DNA of 64,000 bases, taken from NCBI GenBank assembly GCA_037367355.1, contig CM074702.1, positions 1,984,001-2,048,000 on the forward strand, given 5' to 3'. The notes beneath the pieces were generated by a model. It did no database searches. It had not been told where the DNA came from and saw nothing but the letters and a program-made list of their open reading frames with translations. Shown piece by piece: positions 45,901 to 57,351 of the stretch (the first letter of the stretch is position 1; each line of letters starts with the position of its first letter). This stretch comes from Neoscytalidium dimidiatum. Lineage: Eukaryota; Ascomycota; Dothideomycetes; Botryosphaeriales; Botryosphaeriaceae. Made by a program: the position numbers and the translations under genes.

Positions 45901-48900
45901 AGCAGAAGCTCCGTAATGTCGCGTGTGTCCCCTCCTCCACGCTTTACCTGCTTCCTTTGACCAAACCATGCGCTGTGTCATGCCTTGTTGTCCCATACCT
46001 TGCAACTACCTCGTCTCTCGAGGCTTCATCACTAGCCGATCGCCGCCTGTTGATAGTGTTTTTGCGCTTTCGGTGTACATCGAGGGCTTCTTCAGCGACC
46101 TTTTCTTCGCCTATCAGTGCAACGACCGAGACCGCGATCTGCGCCCTCACAGCGCGTCACAATCTGCTGAGTATATAGTCGCTATGACACTCTTCCTGTG
46201 CTAGCGAGCGCCCAGCTGTCGCAAGATGCGCGTCCTGACGTAGATACTCTGGCGCGTAGGATGTTTCCCAAGTCGTCAGCAACGCACACCCTTCACCAGC
46301 CAAAGCGTTGCAGGCACCATGCCTGGTGCTCTAAAATAGCCATCGCAGCACCATTTGCCAACACTTGACGGTCGATGCTCTTATTCGATGCGCTTAGGTC
46401 CTGCCTCACCAACACTGTTTCATTGCCTTTGGCAAGTGTCCAAGGGTCACATTGCTAGGCGTCGCCTTCGAAATGTTTTGAATATGCAATGAGAGACGCC
46501 AGCATACGAATGCTTCATTCAGTATCCGGCAAATGAGAGAAAATTTGACAACCCGTCGCACGGCCAGCCGCGCGTCCTACGCTGTTTCTGCTATCAACAT
46601 GATGAGAGTGGCCGCGCAGCCTCGCACTCCAGGCGCGATTTTTCAAACTACAAAACAGTACGAATCCAGTAGCTACCCTTGCATATGTATATATACACAA
46701 AACACAAATATGCAGATATGCATGAGGTTCTAGCTTAGCGCCTGCAAAGAATACGCCTTCGTAAGATGCAGGAAGAATTCGTTTCCGCTGTGACGAACGC
46801 TCGAATTTCCACGGATCTCAGACACAACAACCCGTTTAAAATATTCCAAACCTGGCCGCAGCTTCCGTCACCGGTGGTCTGTCCACCGCTCGCGACAGGA
46901 AGATGCTGCAGGAATTGTTCCTTATGGTATAATTGTACTTCACCTGAAACGGCGGAGTCGGAAAGGAGCAGGACACCATAGTTCTGTGCTTTGTCTCCAG
47001 CTTTATCCACAGGCTATAGTCCCTCTAACATCATCTGGAGGAGCTTTCCAGCGTTGCAGCACCCAACCTCTTTGCGTATCAGTCATAATCGTAACCATCC
47101 TGCTATTGTTCCATTGTGTGTGCAAATGGTGTCCAGTATATCGAATGGTGCTCTGAATTCCCAAACTGTAATGCAACCCCATCCATGCTGAAGTGAAGAG
47201 CTACAAATGCTATCATCGAAGGATACCAGATCGCACGTTGCAGTTCGATCAGTACAATGCTGAATAGAGGTACAGCCTCCCTATATGTATTCCCCTGTGA
47301 ACCACACTGTCAGCAATGTAAATCCCTTCGACACGCAGGTCGCAACCTTTCCACAGTCCTTTTACTGCTCCTTCAGACCCGCGCCAGTACTTTTTTGAAA
47401 TTCCTTGGTTCCATATATCCATATAGCAATAATCTGTTGTGTTACACGCCGGGCCCGAAGCTCAGTCATCTGCGGCGGGGCGAGTAGAAAGCATGCGGGA
47501 AGACGCTCTTGTAGGGATGGGGAATGGCATGTCTCGACTCGATCGTGTGCTCAGTGGAGGCCTCTGGTAGACGACATCTGTTGAGTTGCTGGTAAAAGAG
47601 TCTCCAGAAACGGTTCCTATTGCCCTAGAGCGGTGGCACCGCATCGTCAGCCTCGCATCTATGAACAGAGAACAAAGTCGGAGAGAAACTCGCCTTACAT
47701 TCTGCCTTTTCCACCTGGTTCTCATGCTCCTTTGCTTCAGCTTGCGTCTCGCCAGGTACTGCTTTTGCTGACCACTGGGTGTGGCAACCCATGAGCTATT
47801 GGGTAGGAGAAGTGTCACGTTGATCTTCTGGTTGCGGAGTCACCTGAAAAGAGAGACCGCGTTCTCTGGTCGTGTGATCGATCGAGACAGCTGTACCAAA
47901 TGTGAGAAGAGCTAAGAGCTGGATATTGATTTGGACCGATTCCTGTAACGCGAACAAGCGGCGATATATGTAGTTTGTCCAGTGTCGCTATTGGCCGGAG
48001 CGGTGTTTGTGCCGAGTAGGCGCAAGTATCCTTGAATGAGAGAGAAAAGAAGTAGGGGGGGACAGAGCCGGTCAAGTGTTGGTCGGACGCTGCTAGCTTG
48101 GAAAAGTTGAGATGCGCTGCGGAAAGTCTACGGAGCGTTTGCGCGCCCAAAACGACGAGTAGCTCGCTGCCGAGGCGACGGCGACCTGCAGAGAGATTCC
48201 CACACTAAGTGGCTCGCGCAGCCTTACCTCGAGACCAACCCCGTACAGTGAAAATTACCTTGCCCATCGTCGTCGCATTGAGCTATCGTCGTGTTGGAGA
48301 AGCGTTTGCTCAAGCGCTCCCCTGTGCCAGTACCAGAGAATGGTCGCCGTACACTCCTGAAGGAGCGGACACTCTTTTTCGTGTATCTTTCAAAGGATCC
48401 TCCCGAGACTAGCACTGTCCGTTTATCAGTCTGCCTAATATCCATTGCTGCTGTGTCACTATTCTCGTCTATGCCGCACGTGTACGAGCGGTACGGTAGG
48501 AGCCCAAGGAGTGTTCTTCAGAGAATTGCGGTAGGATGACAAAGCCGGTCGGTCGAAGAGCTATGATCCATTGCTTCCGGCTTCAGCCATTCTTGATTCG
48601 CCTGGTTCTCTCTTGTGCGGATAGATATGGGAACACTCGTAACAGAAGCGTCGCAGGATCTTACCAGGCTCGAAACTCAACATCCACACAGGCACAGACT
48701 TTAATCAGTCAATCCAGGTGGAGGCACCTTGAAGGTCTCAATTGCTGCTCTCGATTGACCGCCCTCCGCAATGACCTTTTGCTACCTTATCAACTCAAGC
48801 CTATGTTCGAGAGAGCGACTATCACTATGTATGATATAACCTCCACATCATATCCATTATATGCTTTGGCGAAGGTTGTCACGTGGCTGTGGAATGCTTA

Positions 48901-51900
48901 TCTCGAATACTGGTTACGCATGTCGCGAAGGAGCTTGTGTGGTGCTCTGAATGAATAATGCTGGCGCTTGTCTAAACTGTATCTTTATGTGTGTCATCAG
49001 CATCTTTGTTAGGAATCAGAGCATTCAGAAGATTGGCCTGAGAGCATTTTGAAGGATAACTGACCGCACTTCAACAAGAATCAGCCCCTCCACCGCCTGA
49101 CAACTTGGTCGATCCTCCTCCTAAGCCTCTGGAGTGATTTCCTTGATTGCGGTCATTGGGACGTCCTCATTCGCCGATACCAGTGTCCCCTGGCTGGAAG
49201 CACGTATTTAGCAACCTTCGATTTGTAGTAGCTGATTCTGCCCTGCTTGCCTCTCCTTTGGTGCATGATCAGTAGCTCGACGCGCACTAGATGCCAGTCC
49301 CCTTCGCATCTTACACATATCCTGAGAAATTCTCTGGAGGGCTCCTCTTACCAGAGCAACGTCCGTCAGGTTCTCATAAGTCTGCAAGAGCCCCAGTCAG
49401 CTTTGTCAATTCCGGATAGCCCAGTCATTCGCAACTTCCAGTACGCTCTTCCAGGCCTATCTGTTTGTGATATTCATATGTCCACCAGAGGGCTCTTCGT
49501 TTGATCAGGCTGAGTCCTCGATCATATGTCCTGGAAAACTGTGGTTCGGCGCTGTCGCAGTGGAGGTGGTTCGGCTGGCACGGTCTCTCACGGTACGTAG
49601 AACATTGAATGGGATCATGCTTGTCAGCGCTGTCTTCAGAATGAATGATACCTGGAGGTATGATTCAAGATGAATAACCGTTCGTAGCAGCCGCGGCTGA
49701 CGGTCGAATCATATCCACACCAGCTGGTCAAGGAGGCCGAGGGTCGCAAAGCGGCGCAGATCCGTAGCGGGCGGAAATGCTGCGCGCGCATACTTTGGAA
49801 GCAGCCGTTGCAGTAAGTAGTCGACAGAGAGCGTAAAGGAATGATGCTGGAAGCGTGCGCCGTGGAGGTTGCGCGGACAAGCTCGCGTGGGCGTTTGATC
49901 GCCGCTGCCGCCTGCCGTGGGTAAACAAAGCACCGTGTGGCGCCACTCCGCAAGGCTCAAAACACTAACCAAATGGTAGAGAAGAAGGGTTCAGAGATTT
50001 CTGGAAGCTGGGCTCTTCTGCCCAAGGTGCACGCCCAGCCTGTGTCGCAGTGTACAGCGGAGTGTGGCGCAGAGCATGCTCGCGACGGCAGCGTCGCAAT
50101 CGCAATCGCAACATCAGCGTCACCTATCCCACTTACTTTAGAGCATAATATTGTGAAATATACTGTGGTGGCTCTTCGCAGCGGTTCCATGACGCGACCG
50201 GATGTGTCTGGTCTCCGGAGCGCAGGCTGACGTGCGCTGAACGACAGCCGCGACGCCGACAGACTGGAGCGACTCGTGCCCAGGGCATATTTCGGGCAAC
50301 AGTATGAGTATGACACAGGTATTTCTTTTTAAAGCTGCATGAACTATTTCTATAGCTTCACCCATAAGAGTTTGAGCGAGGGGCGAGATTACGCTGTCTA
50401 GGAGCTTGCCGCGCACGCATCAACACCGTAGGCCGGTTGCAAACAGAAATGTTGAGCAGAAACATAAACAACAAGAGTCATGTGTCCTTGGTGAGCTTGC
50501 ACAATACGGAGCCGTCATTGCAAACAGAGATTTCGACCCGTATTATTAATCCTCCTCGATGTCCTGCCCCAGGTAGCCAAGACCTGCTGGATAACAACGA
50601 GCACTGTAAGACGTGAAACGTCACAATGGCTGTGAATCCCGCGCTTTGGCTGAATTTATGGAGGTTGCAGCGTATGGCGTCGCTCCATGCTCTCGATTTG
50701 ATGTTGAGGCTCCGCCAGCACAGCAGCAGACGGACCCCAACATCCTGCTTTGTTGACGCTCTCGACCAGTGAACCTGCGGAGAATCAATGGAGGGATTTC
50801 GAAAACCTTTGTCATATCTAGGCGATGAAACTTGCTTCCAGGACTAAGAAGCTCGCATAACCGACATCGAGGCTCCCGAGCGACCGCTTATCAGCAGATT
50901 GCAAGACGTCTCCGCTTCTGGCACAGCTGAGGCCATCGCCTTCCGCCGAAGCATAAATCTACTAACGGCTTCTGGCTATCATTTCGAGACAGCAGCCTAT
51001 TGGAGTATGGGTGTAGCAGGTGCCAGCAGAGTAACTCAGTTCGCCAGTAACACAACTTGGCCTGAAACGCCAGCGGAAGACGTACCCGATGCGCTCACAC
51101 AAGGTGACGAGGGAGGAAGATCCATTATCTTTAGAATCGCTGACCTCAAACGAACGCCACACGCAGAACGACGATGCTGTACCTCACCACGCATTCTCTA
51201 CAACTCTTCCACTTGCTAATCTGCTATGTCTGCTTCTTGACCAGCCAATCTGCTATGATCTAATGCTAAAACTCGCAGCAGGATCTTACGGCCAGCGATC
51301 CACGTCACCCCGGCCTAGTCCGCGTCTCGAAGTTGCGCCGCCGAAGTGACCCCCCGGCAAAGAATCCACTGCCTAACCTTTCGTCGCACAAGAGAAGCCG
51401 CCATACTCTTGAAACAATCATACCATATACTTCCAGTGGAAAGGGAGCTGAAGGGTGGAACAAGGGAGATATTGCCGCCCGGCACGGTGACGTCCCCGCC
51501 TGGGTGCGAAGTCGTTGCCCGACCGGTCCGCTAGTGGTTTCTGTGCCCGCATATCGCCTCCCGGCGGAGATCTTCCACCCTCGCAGGAGGAGAAATATCC
51601 GAGCAGTGAAGGGTGCTTGGACGGGAGATTGAAAGGATGGGAGCAGGTGACATTGGACACCGCTGGCGGGTCGCAGATGCGCCAGCCTGCGGCTTCGACA
51701 GGCGCCGCCTGCTGCTTCACTGAGTCGCAGTCTACTCTAGATAGAACAATGCTAGCGTGAGCTTCGAAAAGCAAAATCACGTCATGATGTATTGAAAGAG
51801 AAAGATTGGGCAGCCTGACAACATCTTCAATGTTGCGCGGAAGTGACGCGGCCGAAGACTCTGCGTCAGTGCTGGCGCGCAATCATGCAAAGTGGATGGC

Positions 51901-52866
51901 AGTCTCTGGAGGAGCGCCGATGCAAGCGCGCAAGCCAGAATGACAGGAGTGCGAAAGTGCGGCCTCAGCGCAAAGCTCTGTCTGGCGTTGTAGATCCCAT
52001 CGCATGGAGCCAGATGGCTTGCGGGCGCGCAAAACGGGTGCGCAAGGGCCCATAGTTACCTCAACACCATGGACGGCCACTTAGGATGGGCAGTAGCCTT
52101 TGACGTGTAGCAGCAGGTTCTATGAGACCATAGGGAGCGCCGATCATGTGTGCCTTGAGTGCAGGCGGGGAAAACCTGACGGCCCACCCTCCGCTGCCAT
52201 TTGCCCACCGCGCTCGCTCCGACAGTCAGGCAGGGTGGGCAAGCGCAGAGAGAAGGCGCAACACCATTAACCCATGGCCCTTGTGGCGCGTCGCAAAGTT
52301 CCAGAGACGCTGAATGGCGGTGCAACGAGCGAGCAGCTGAGGTCTCGCCGAGCGTACGTACGGACAGCACATTGATAACACCAACGGCACGCAACGCAGC
52401 ACTGGGCATGCATGCGACGAAGCAAAGACAGATACAGATGGCGCTGTCGCCAGGCATAAGAGCGACACTTCTTCCTCAAACTCTTGCGTGAAGCAAGAAG
52501 ATCAACGAAAAAGGTGTCGTCCCAAGGTGCTGTTCCGAGGGGGGCTGCGAGGGAATTGGCCCTCTTTAATGGCGACCGGGCCCAGGGGTCGGCTAAAGTG
52601 AGCGCCGGTCTGCCGAAAAAGTAAGTGAACACTTTCCAAGGGGGGCACAGGCGGGGGGTTTACCAAGCCTCTATGCCTGCGCCCCAAGGAAGAAAAGAGG
52701 AGTTCGTGGTGGGGGGGAGGTTGATATTTATATTGGAGGGTTGGAAGCTGGAGCAGCATGGCACGAGGCCGGTACGCCCGTGCACGCAGGAGCAAGTCAG
52801 TTGTGACTGCTCCTTTCTGGCTTCTGCCTGGCGGACAGCCGGACGCGGAAGGCTGTGGAAGTGGCG
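45901..52866. other. 7-kb gene-poor stretch
   Basis: Frames are short and interrupted on both strands with no family I recognise. The longest (48536-48958 plus, 140 codons; 51418-51882 minus, 154 codons) have no motif, signal peptide or composition that argues for real genes. Base composition is more even than in the genic parts. Old transposon or RIP-degraded DNA would look like this, but I could not match any element. Confidence 0.5.
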
Positions 52867-53925
52867 CTAATGCAGGTCCAGCAGCAGGAGCCACCCCCCC
52901 ACCTGACAGGGATGATGCCGCAGAAGGGAGCCGCCGCGGGTCGAACAGTCACATGTAGCGGCCGCCGCGCATGTAGCCCCTGCAGTAAACAAGCTGCGGT
53001 GCAGGCACGAGACAGCACGGGGCGGACAGAAGTGCAATGCAGCTGCAACATGTGAGAGTTGCAGTGCCTCAACACTTGCATGGCAGCTGCTGTGGCCTCC
53101 ATTCACCATTAGCCACTGCCTGTGAATTTGGCGATCAGGCGATTCGAGTGCAGAAGCGCCAAGGTGCGCTGGTAGCAACGCAGCTCTTTTGAGCCCTTGT
53201 GTGGTACTACATAGCGACGAAGTCCGCTGGTGGACGATTGGCGCAGTGTCCACACACAAGTCCTGACGCAGCGCTATGTTTGCATAGAATTGAATACAAT
53301 CGCCAGCCAAGAATCGAGAATACTTCTTCTTTACATCCAATCGCCACTGAGGTCCGAGGATCAAACTTCTCTTGCGGCCAAACATGGACACGGGCGATGG
53401 CCGGCCCACGGAGCCATTGATAAGTTGTCTTCGCACTCCCACCAGCTTCCTGTGCAGCAACGTCTCGCTGAAGACATCAATTGTGTGGCAGCGTAGTATC
53501 ATTTTGCGATGTATTTCGCGAGTCTCTCTCTGACTCCCCGAGATTATGAAGCAGTTAACAGAATACCCAGAGCAACGATTCTCTTTCATCCATTCCTCCA
53601 GACTCCAGACCTTTTTTTGTCGTCCTTTCGAAGCAATTCGCATTTCCATTGCTCCAGATGTGAACGACATGAGTACCTCAAGTATTGCGCAAACTGCCTC
53701 TTGGCCTTTGAACAGTGCTGAGCACGCCAGGGCAAGCAACAATAGCAGTAACAACAGCACCGTACCTACCGGCAGATGAATAATAGTCGATGAGGAGGAA
53801 TTTGGTAGCTTGAATGGATCGGAGAAGATATTAAAAAGCATGGGAAGGCAAATACTGCAACGATCAGGAAAACCCGGAGGACACCGTTTATGATATTTTT
53901 GTAGTACATCCTCATATGAATGCAT
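52867..53925 (-). CDS. Unrecognised 352-codon open frame
   Basis: An uninterrupted frame from an ATG at 53925. It encodes one hydrophobic segment (VGTVLLLLLLLLALACSALF, about 53-72), a basic middle part and a Cys/His-rich C-terminal half without regular spacing. No known motif is visible. It is long for a chance frame in this region, but codon usage looks unlike the confirmed genes, and the opposite strand is also open in places. It could be a relic or spurious. Low confidence that it is translated. Confidence 0.22.
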   Translation of the reverse strand: MHSYEDVLQKYHKRCPPGFPDRCSICLPMLFNIFSDPFKLPNSSSSTIIHLPVGTVLLLLLLLLALACSALFKGQEAVCAILEVLMSFTSGAMEMRIASKGRQKKVWSLEEWMKENRCSGYSVNCFIISGSQRETREIHRKMILRCHTIDVFSETLLHRKLVGVRRQLINGSVGRPSPVSMFGRKRSLILGPQWRLDVKKKYSRFLAGDCIQFYANIALRQDLCVDTAPIVHQRTSSLCSTTQGLKRAALLPAHLGASALESPDRQIHRQWLMVNGGHSSCHASVEALQLSHVAAALHFCPPRAVSCLHRSLFTAGATCAAAATCDCSTRGGSLLRHHPCQVGGWLLLLDLH

Positions 53926-54341
53926 TTTTTCTTTGGCTTTTCATTTTAAAACATTGTAAAATCATGCCGGTTCTCTTATACCGAACCCTCCCACCACTCG
54001 GTGACCTTGTCTCTCTACTTCCCTGCTAATCATGCGGCGGCGCTGTCGCTAAGGTTCCGCGTCCTGGCTACAGAACCAACTGGCAGGAACACAGCCACAT
54101 GAGCTCTCCAATCCCGGACATTAGCCCGGCGCTGGAATTTTCACGTGGCTGTCTGCCCAGCCGGCGCTGTAATCAGGGCGAGGAGCCTCAGCGACAGTGC
54201 AACCACACGAGTAGCAAGTGAGTAAGCAGACACGGCCGCCCAAGTATGTTTCCTGGTATTGATGTGGCACACACAATCGAGGGTCACCGGAACCCTCAGG
54301 ACCGATGTGAGGAAGCATGCCGCTGCGGGTGTGTTGGTGTC

Positions 54342-54646
54342 CTTGAGGTTCAGCCAGATGTTGTCGGTGTTGAAGTATTTGAACTCCTTGATCGACTTGG
54401 ATTCGTGTTCTGAAAGCTCCTGAGCAATTTCAAGAAGACAGGCAGGGCTCCCGTAATCAATGATTATGTTACCCTTGACATTGGCCTTGTTCTCGTCCGT
54501 AAGCTCCATGATGTACTCAGCTTCGATGTCAACAAAATACCGAGATTGTTCGCGTTGGAGAGAAAGATGATCTCAGTACCGCCGCCAATAGGCTTTTTGA
54601 GGATGAAAAAGTTGTACAATGACTCGAAAACGTCACCGAGTGGCCC
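54342..54646 (-). pseudogene. Fragment of UTP-glucose-1-phosphate uridylyltransferase (UGP1)
   Basis: On the minus strand, PLGDVFESLYN then TEIIFLSNANNLG (54646-54550) continue after a frameshift and a deletion of about 8 codons as VDIEAEYIMELTDENKANVK, then GNIIIDYG, LLEIAQE, SKSIKEFKYFNTDNIWLNLK (to 54342). These match in order the UGP1 stretch that includes the SNADNLG uridine/glucose-binding loop and the FKYFNTNN motif. The enzyme makes UDP-glucose for cell wall and glycogen. Only about 100 of about 500 residues are present, the SNADNLG aspartate is Asn, and flanking sequence is unrelated, so it cannot be active. Several differences (Asp to Asn, Gly to Asn) are G-to-A on the coding strand, as RIP would produce. 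The functional gene must lie elsewhere. Confidence 0.8.
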
Positions 54647-56723
54647 CAAGGCTCTTACCTGCGTAGCTTGAAGTCAGGAGAAGTCGCAAAGAAGATCTGA
54701 ACTAAGACTTACCCCATAGACAATAAGCATTACGTATCATCTGACGATTTTGTATACAGGGGCGTAGGGTTGTATTAATGCCATTAGCCAGCACTGTAAC
54801 AAGCGCGGCGTCGTACTGTTTCAGTTCGGCAGGGGCAGCGGCTGGGCTGGCGGAGGAATTGAGATCCAGCCTACAAGGAATCAGCTTAAGATCTTTTGAG
54901 GGAGCGTTCACCGCAAGGAGAAGCGGATGGTAGTCTCACCTGGAGGAGGGCGGCGTTGAACCGGACCTGCGGCGGCTGCTGAGGGTCATCTATGGATGAT
55001 TGGGCGTCGCGAGTCTGGGCGGGTCGCCCTTCTTTTAGCTACGGCAGTCCACTGGGTTCCGCCTGAAGACAATCGTATTCCCTAGCTATGAGAGTTAGCA
55101 TTGGTGCAGCCAGAGCCATAAACATCGTCGAGCACTTACAGGCTGGATGAAGGCGCTGTGTCCTCTCACAGCTGTTGCTTGTATTCCAGCAGTGTACGCG
55201 CGTGTACATGCGCGCGTACATGCGCGCATTTCCCGGGGGATATGGCCTTGTAGATGGCGACGGTTAAGCAGAGATGAAGAGGACGAAGAAATGAAGCAGT
55301 GGTGGGGTGCAAACTTGCTCACTCTACCGTGGTAATAATTTAGCGAACTGGCTCTTGCTGTGCTCGTAGTGTGCACTCTAGGGAATTGATCTGGAAGATA
55401 GACTGCGCACGCCATTTTCCCCTCATTGAACACTGCTCACCGCCGTCAACCTTTGATAGGGATAATGAATTACAGACAAGTTCCGTACTGAGCAGCGAAA
55501 TGCCGCATGTCTCGTTGCCTCCGTCTTGCAAGCCAGTGATGGCGAGAGGGAGGAAGAATGCTGCCTTCTGGCCCGTATGGCTTTTCCGACTCGGAATGAG
55601 ATAGTTCCACATGATTCAACTTCACGACCAATTCGTACTACCTCGTCCAATGCTAAATCTTGTAGATCTGTCTGGCGGCCTAGAGCGAAGCTTAAAATGC
55701 ACCGAATACCAAGGGCTTACCTTACCCACAGGATGTCTTCCTAGCCACTTGAATCGAATTACCGACAAACGATTGTTCAAGCTCCTGCGATAACCACTGA
55801 CACTTCTAGTAAGCCTTTGAACGGCTTCAATGCGTATCATGACCTCCTTGGTTCAATGAACTACTGCCTTGGCTATGTCCGTTTCACCTACTCTTATGCC
55901 GACGTCTTTATACCATCGCAGTGGACTTCTGGATTTCGAAACTCAACAGGCTGTCATCGAATTGGTACATTCCCTGGCTGTATCACCGTGCAAGGATCGA
56001 GGACGCAGACAAGTATGAGCGTGCAGGATGCCGTAACATCTCGGCCGAACGAATAGACAGATATGTTCGTCAGAACGCAGAGAGCTTACCAAATAGTAGA
56101 AAATCACAATAGACTCACTGAAGTAGCAATGGCTTAGAGCTTGGTAGCCAGACAGGTTTTGCGGCTGTGGATGAGCTTCTCTGACTGGCAAATTCGACAC
56201 TACCGCAACATGCCCTGAGTGAAGGTGGCAGAGCTACCCTGGACGTGACTTGATTCCTTGCCACATGGTATTTCGGCCATCAGCATTTGAAGTGCAATCC
56301 ATAAAACGACACTGAGCGCTTCTTCTGGGCCAGCGGGCTGCCCCCATTGAGTATTGGTCTCTAAGCCGACCATGGGGCTGCAAATCCTTCGTCTGCTACC
56401 CCGTCTCCCGCTCAAGCCGATCATTCCAGGTCAACAGTCACTACAGGGCTGGCGTGCGTGCTTGCCCTTCCTGAAATGGCAAGATCGGCAGTATGTGATA
56501 CCACGGAGGCGCTGTGTATGGACGCACGTCCAGCAGACTGGCCTGCCCCGCTAGGCAGAAGTTCCAGCAAGGACAGTGCCCCCCGGCCTTTCCAGTCATC
56601 GAGCAGCTGTGAAGTCTTCCACGCCCCACGTGAGGCGCCTGCAGCGTGACCTTGCATATGCACGCTTGCCCTTAGCGCCGTTCTCGGCCAGCTGACAGCG
56701 TCGGCGTCCCTCTCCCCATACCT
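54647..56723. other. Gene-poor interval between the UGP1 relic and the U2-type gene
   Basis: No confirmed gene. A frame at 54702-54911 (minus) is flanked by plausible splice sites but matches nothing I know. Around 55817-56112 two overlapping plus-strand frames look mildly protein-like (GFNAYHDLLGSMNYCLGYV; WYIPWLYHRARIEDADKYER) and may be another relic. A palindromic alternating repeat lies at 55192-55228. Confidence 0.4.
55192..55228. repeat. Alternating purine-pyrimidine palindromic repeat (GTACATGCGCGC)n
   Basis: GTGTACGCGC, GTGTACATGCGCGC and GTACATGCGCGC follow one another. Almost every step alternates purine and pyrimidine and the units are self-complementary, so it could form hairpins or Z-DNA. 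There is no adjacent gene to regulate. Confidence 0.75.
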
Positions 56724-56730
56724 ATATAAA
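56724..56730 (+). promoter_or_regulatory. TATA box of the U2-type snRNA gene
   Basis: TATATAAA-type element 45 bp upstream of the inferred RNA 5' end. Spacing matches the second U2-like locus. Confidence 0.6.
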
Positions 56731-56768
56731 CAGCCCCTCCCCTCTGCCCCAACCCTTCTTTTCTCTTC

Positions 56769-56950
56769 AGCTCTCTTTGCCTTTTGGCTTAGATTATGTG
56801 TAGTAACTGTTCTTTGCCCTGATTAATCTCTCGGCGCATCCCTACGGGGATAAGAAAGATTACTCGTTTTTGGAAACCGGTATGCGATCGTGGGCTTGCC
56901 TGCCTCGTACACCACAGTGTCGCTCGTATTGCACTACCTCGGGCTGACGC
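56769..56950 (+). ncRNA. U2 spliceosomal snRNA, variant
   Basis: The 5' end aligns with yeast and human U2: CTCTCTTTGCCTTTTGGCTT (56771-56790), GTAGTA branch-site recognition element (56800-56805), then CTGTTCTTTGCC. Stem-loop IIa keeps the loop TTAATCTCT with a GCC/GGC stem (56816-56835). IIb is ATCCC-TACG-GGGAT (56838-56851). The Sm-like site is GTTTTTGG (56866-56873). Stem IV is GCTCG...CGGGC around GTATTGCACTAC (56922-56944), as in human U2. U2 pairs with the intron branch site and with U6. Unusual: in human numbering, C28, A30 and U39, which I know as invariant, are U, U and A. The 5' end is inferred from alignment and the 3' end is approximate. Either a variant functional U2 or a recently arisen pseudogene that kept its structure. 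Confidence 0.82.
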
Positions 56951-57351
56951 GAAGGGCCTTTGATTCTTATTCTTTTTCGTTGAGGCGCTCATCTGGCATG
57001 GGCGCTTGAGGAAGAAGAAGGGGAAAGGGAAGATGGGAGAGATCTTGTGGAGGTGACTCTGCGTCGAGTAGCCCCCAGGAACAGCGAGGGAGCCGTCGCC
57101 ACGCAGGTCACGGTGCGTAGGTAGCTTTTCGGCGTCGCATCCCCGCCGCCGCTGCGCATCGTGATCGCAACGGCATGGTGTTGCGCGCCCGCCCGCCACT
57201 GCCGCGCGACACTTCAACACAGCTCTTCCACCACCCCTCCTCCGCGCTCGCCCTCATATGCATCATGTTGTCTCCCCAATTCACAGAGCCCTTACGCTAC
57301 GACCCCGACCCCATCTGGCAACCCACCACAGAACCCCCCCCACCCAAAAAG
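56951..57351. other. Flank of the U2-type gene and 3' end of the membrane protein gene
   Basis: Contains the block TTTTCGTTGA...TTGAGGAAGA (56974-57015) shared with the other U2-like locus at the same spacing, possibly a 3'-end element. The rest shows no gene. Confidence 0.4.

Noticed and set aside
47815..48150. Minus frame with an LTGSVPP leucine-rich-repeat-like motif
   Set aside because: A single weak motif without repeat periodicity or neighbouring LRR units.
49226..49247. GTAGTAGCTGATTCTGCCCTG, similar to the U2-type branch region
   Set aside because: The upstream TTGCCTTTTGGCTT block is missing and no stem-loops follow, so it is not counted as a third copy.
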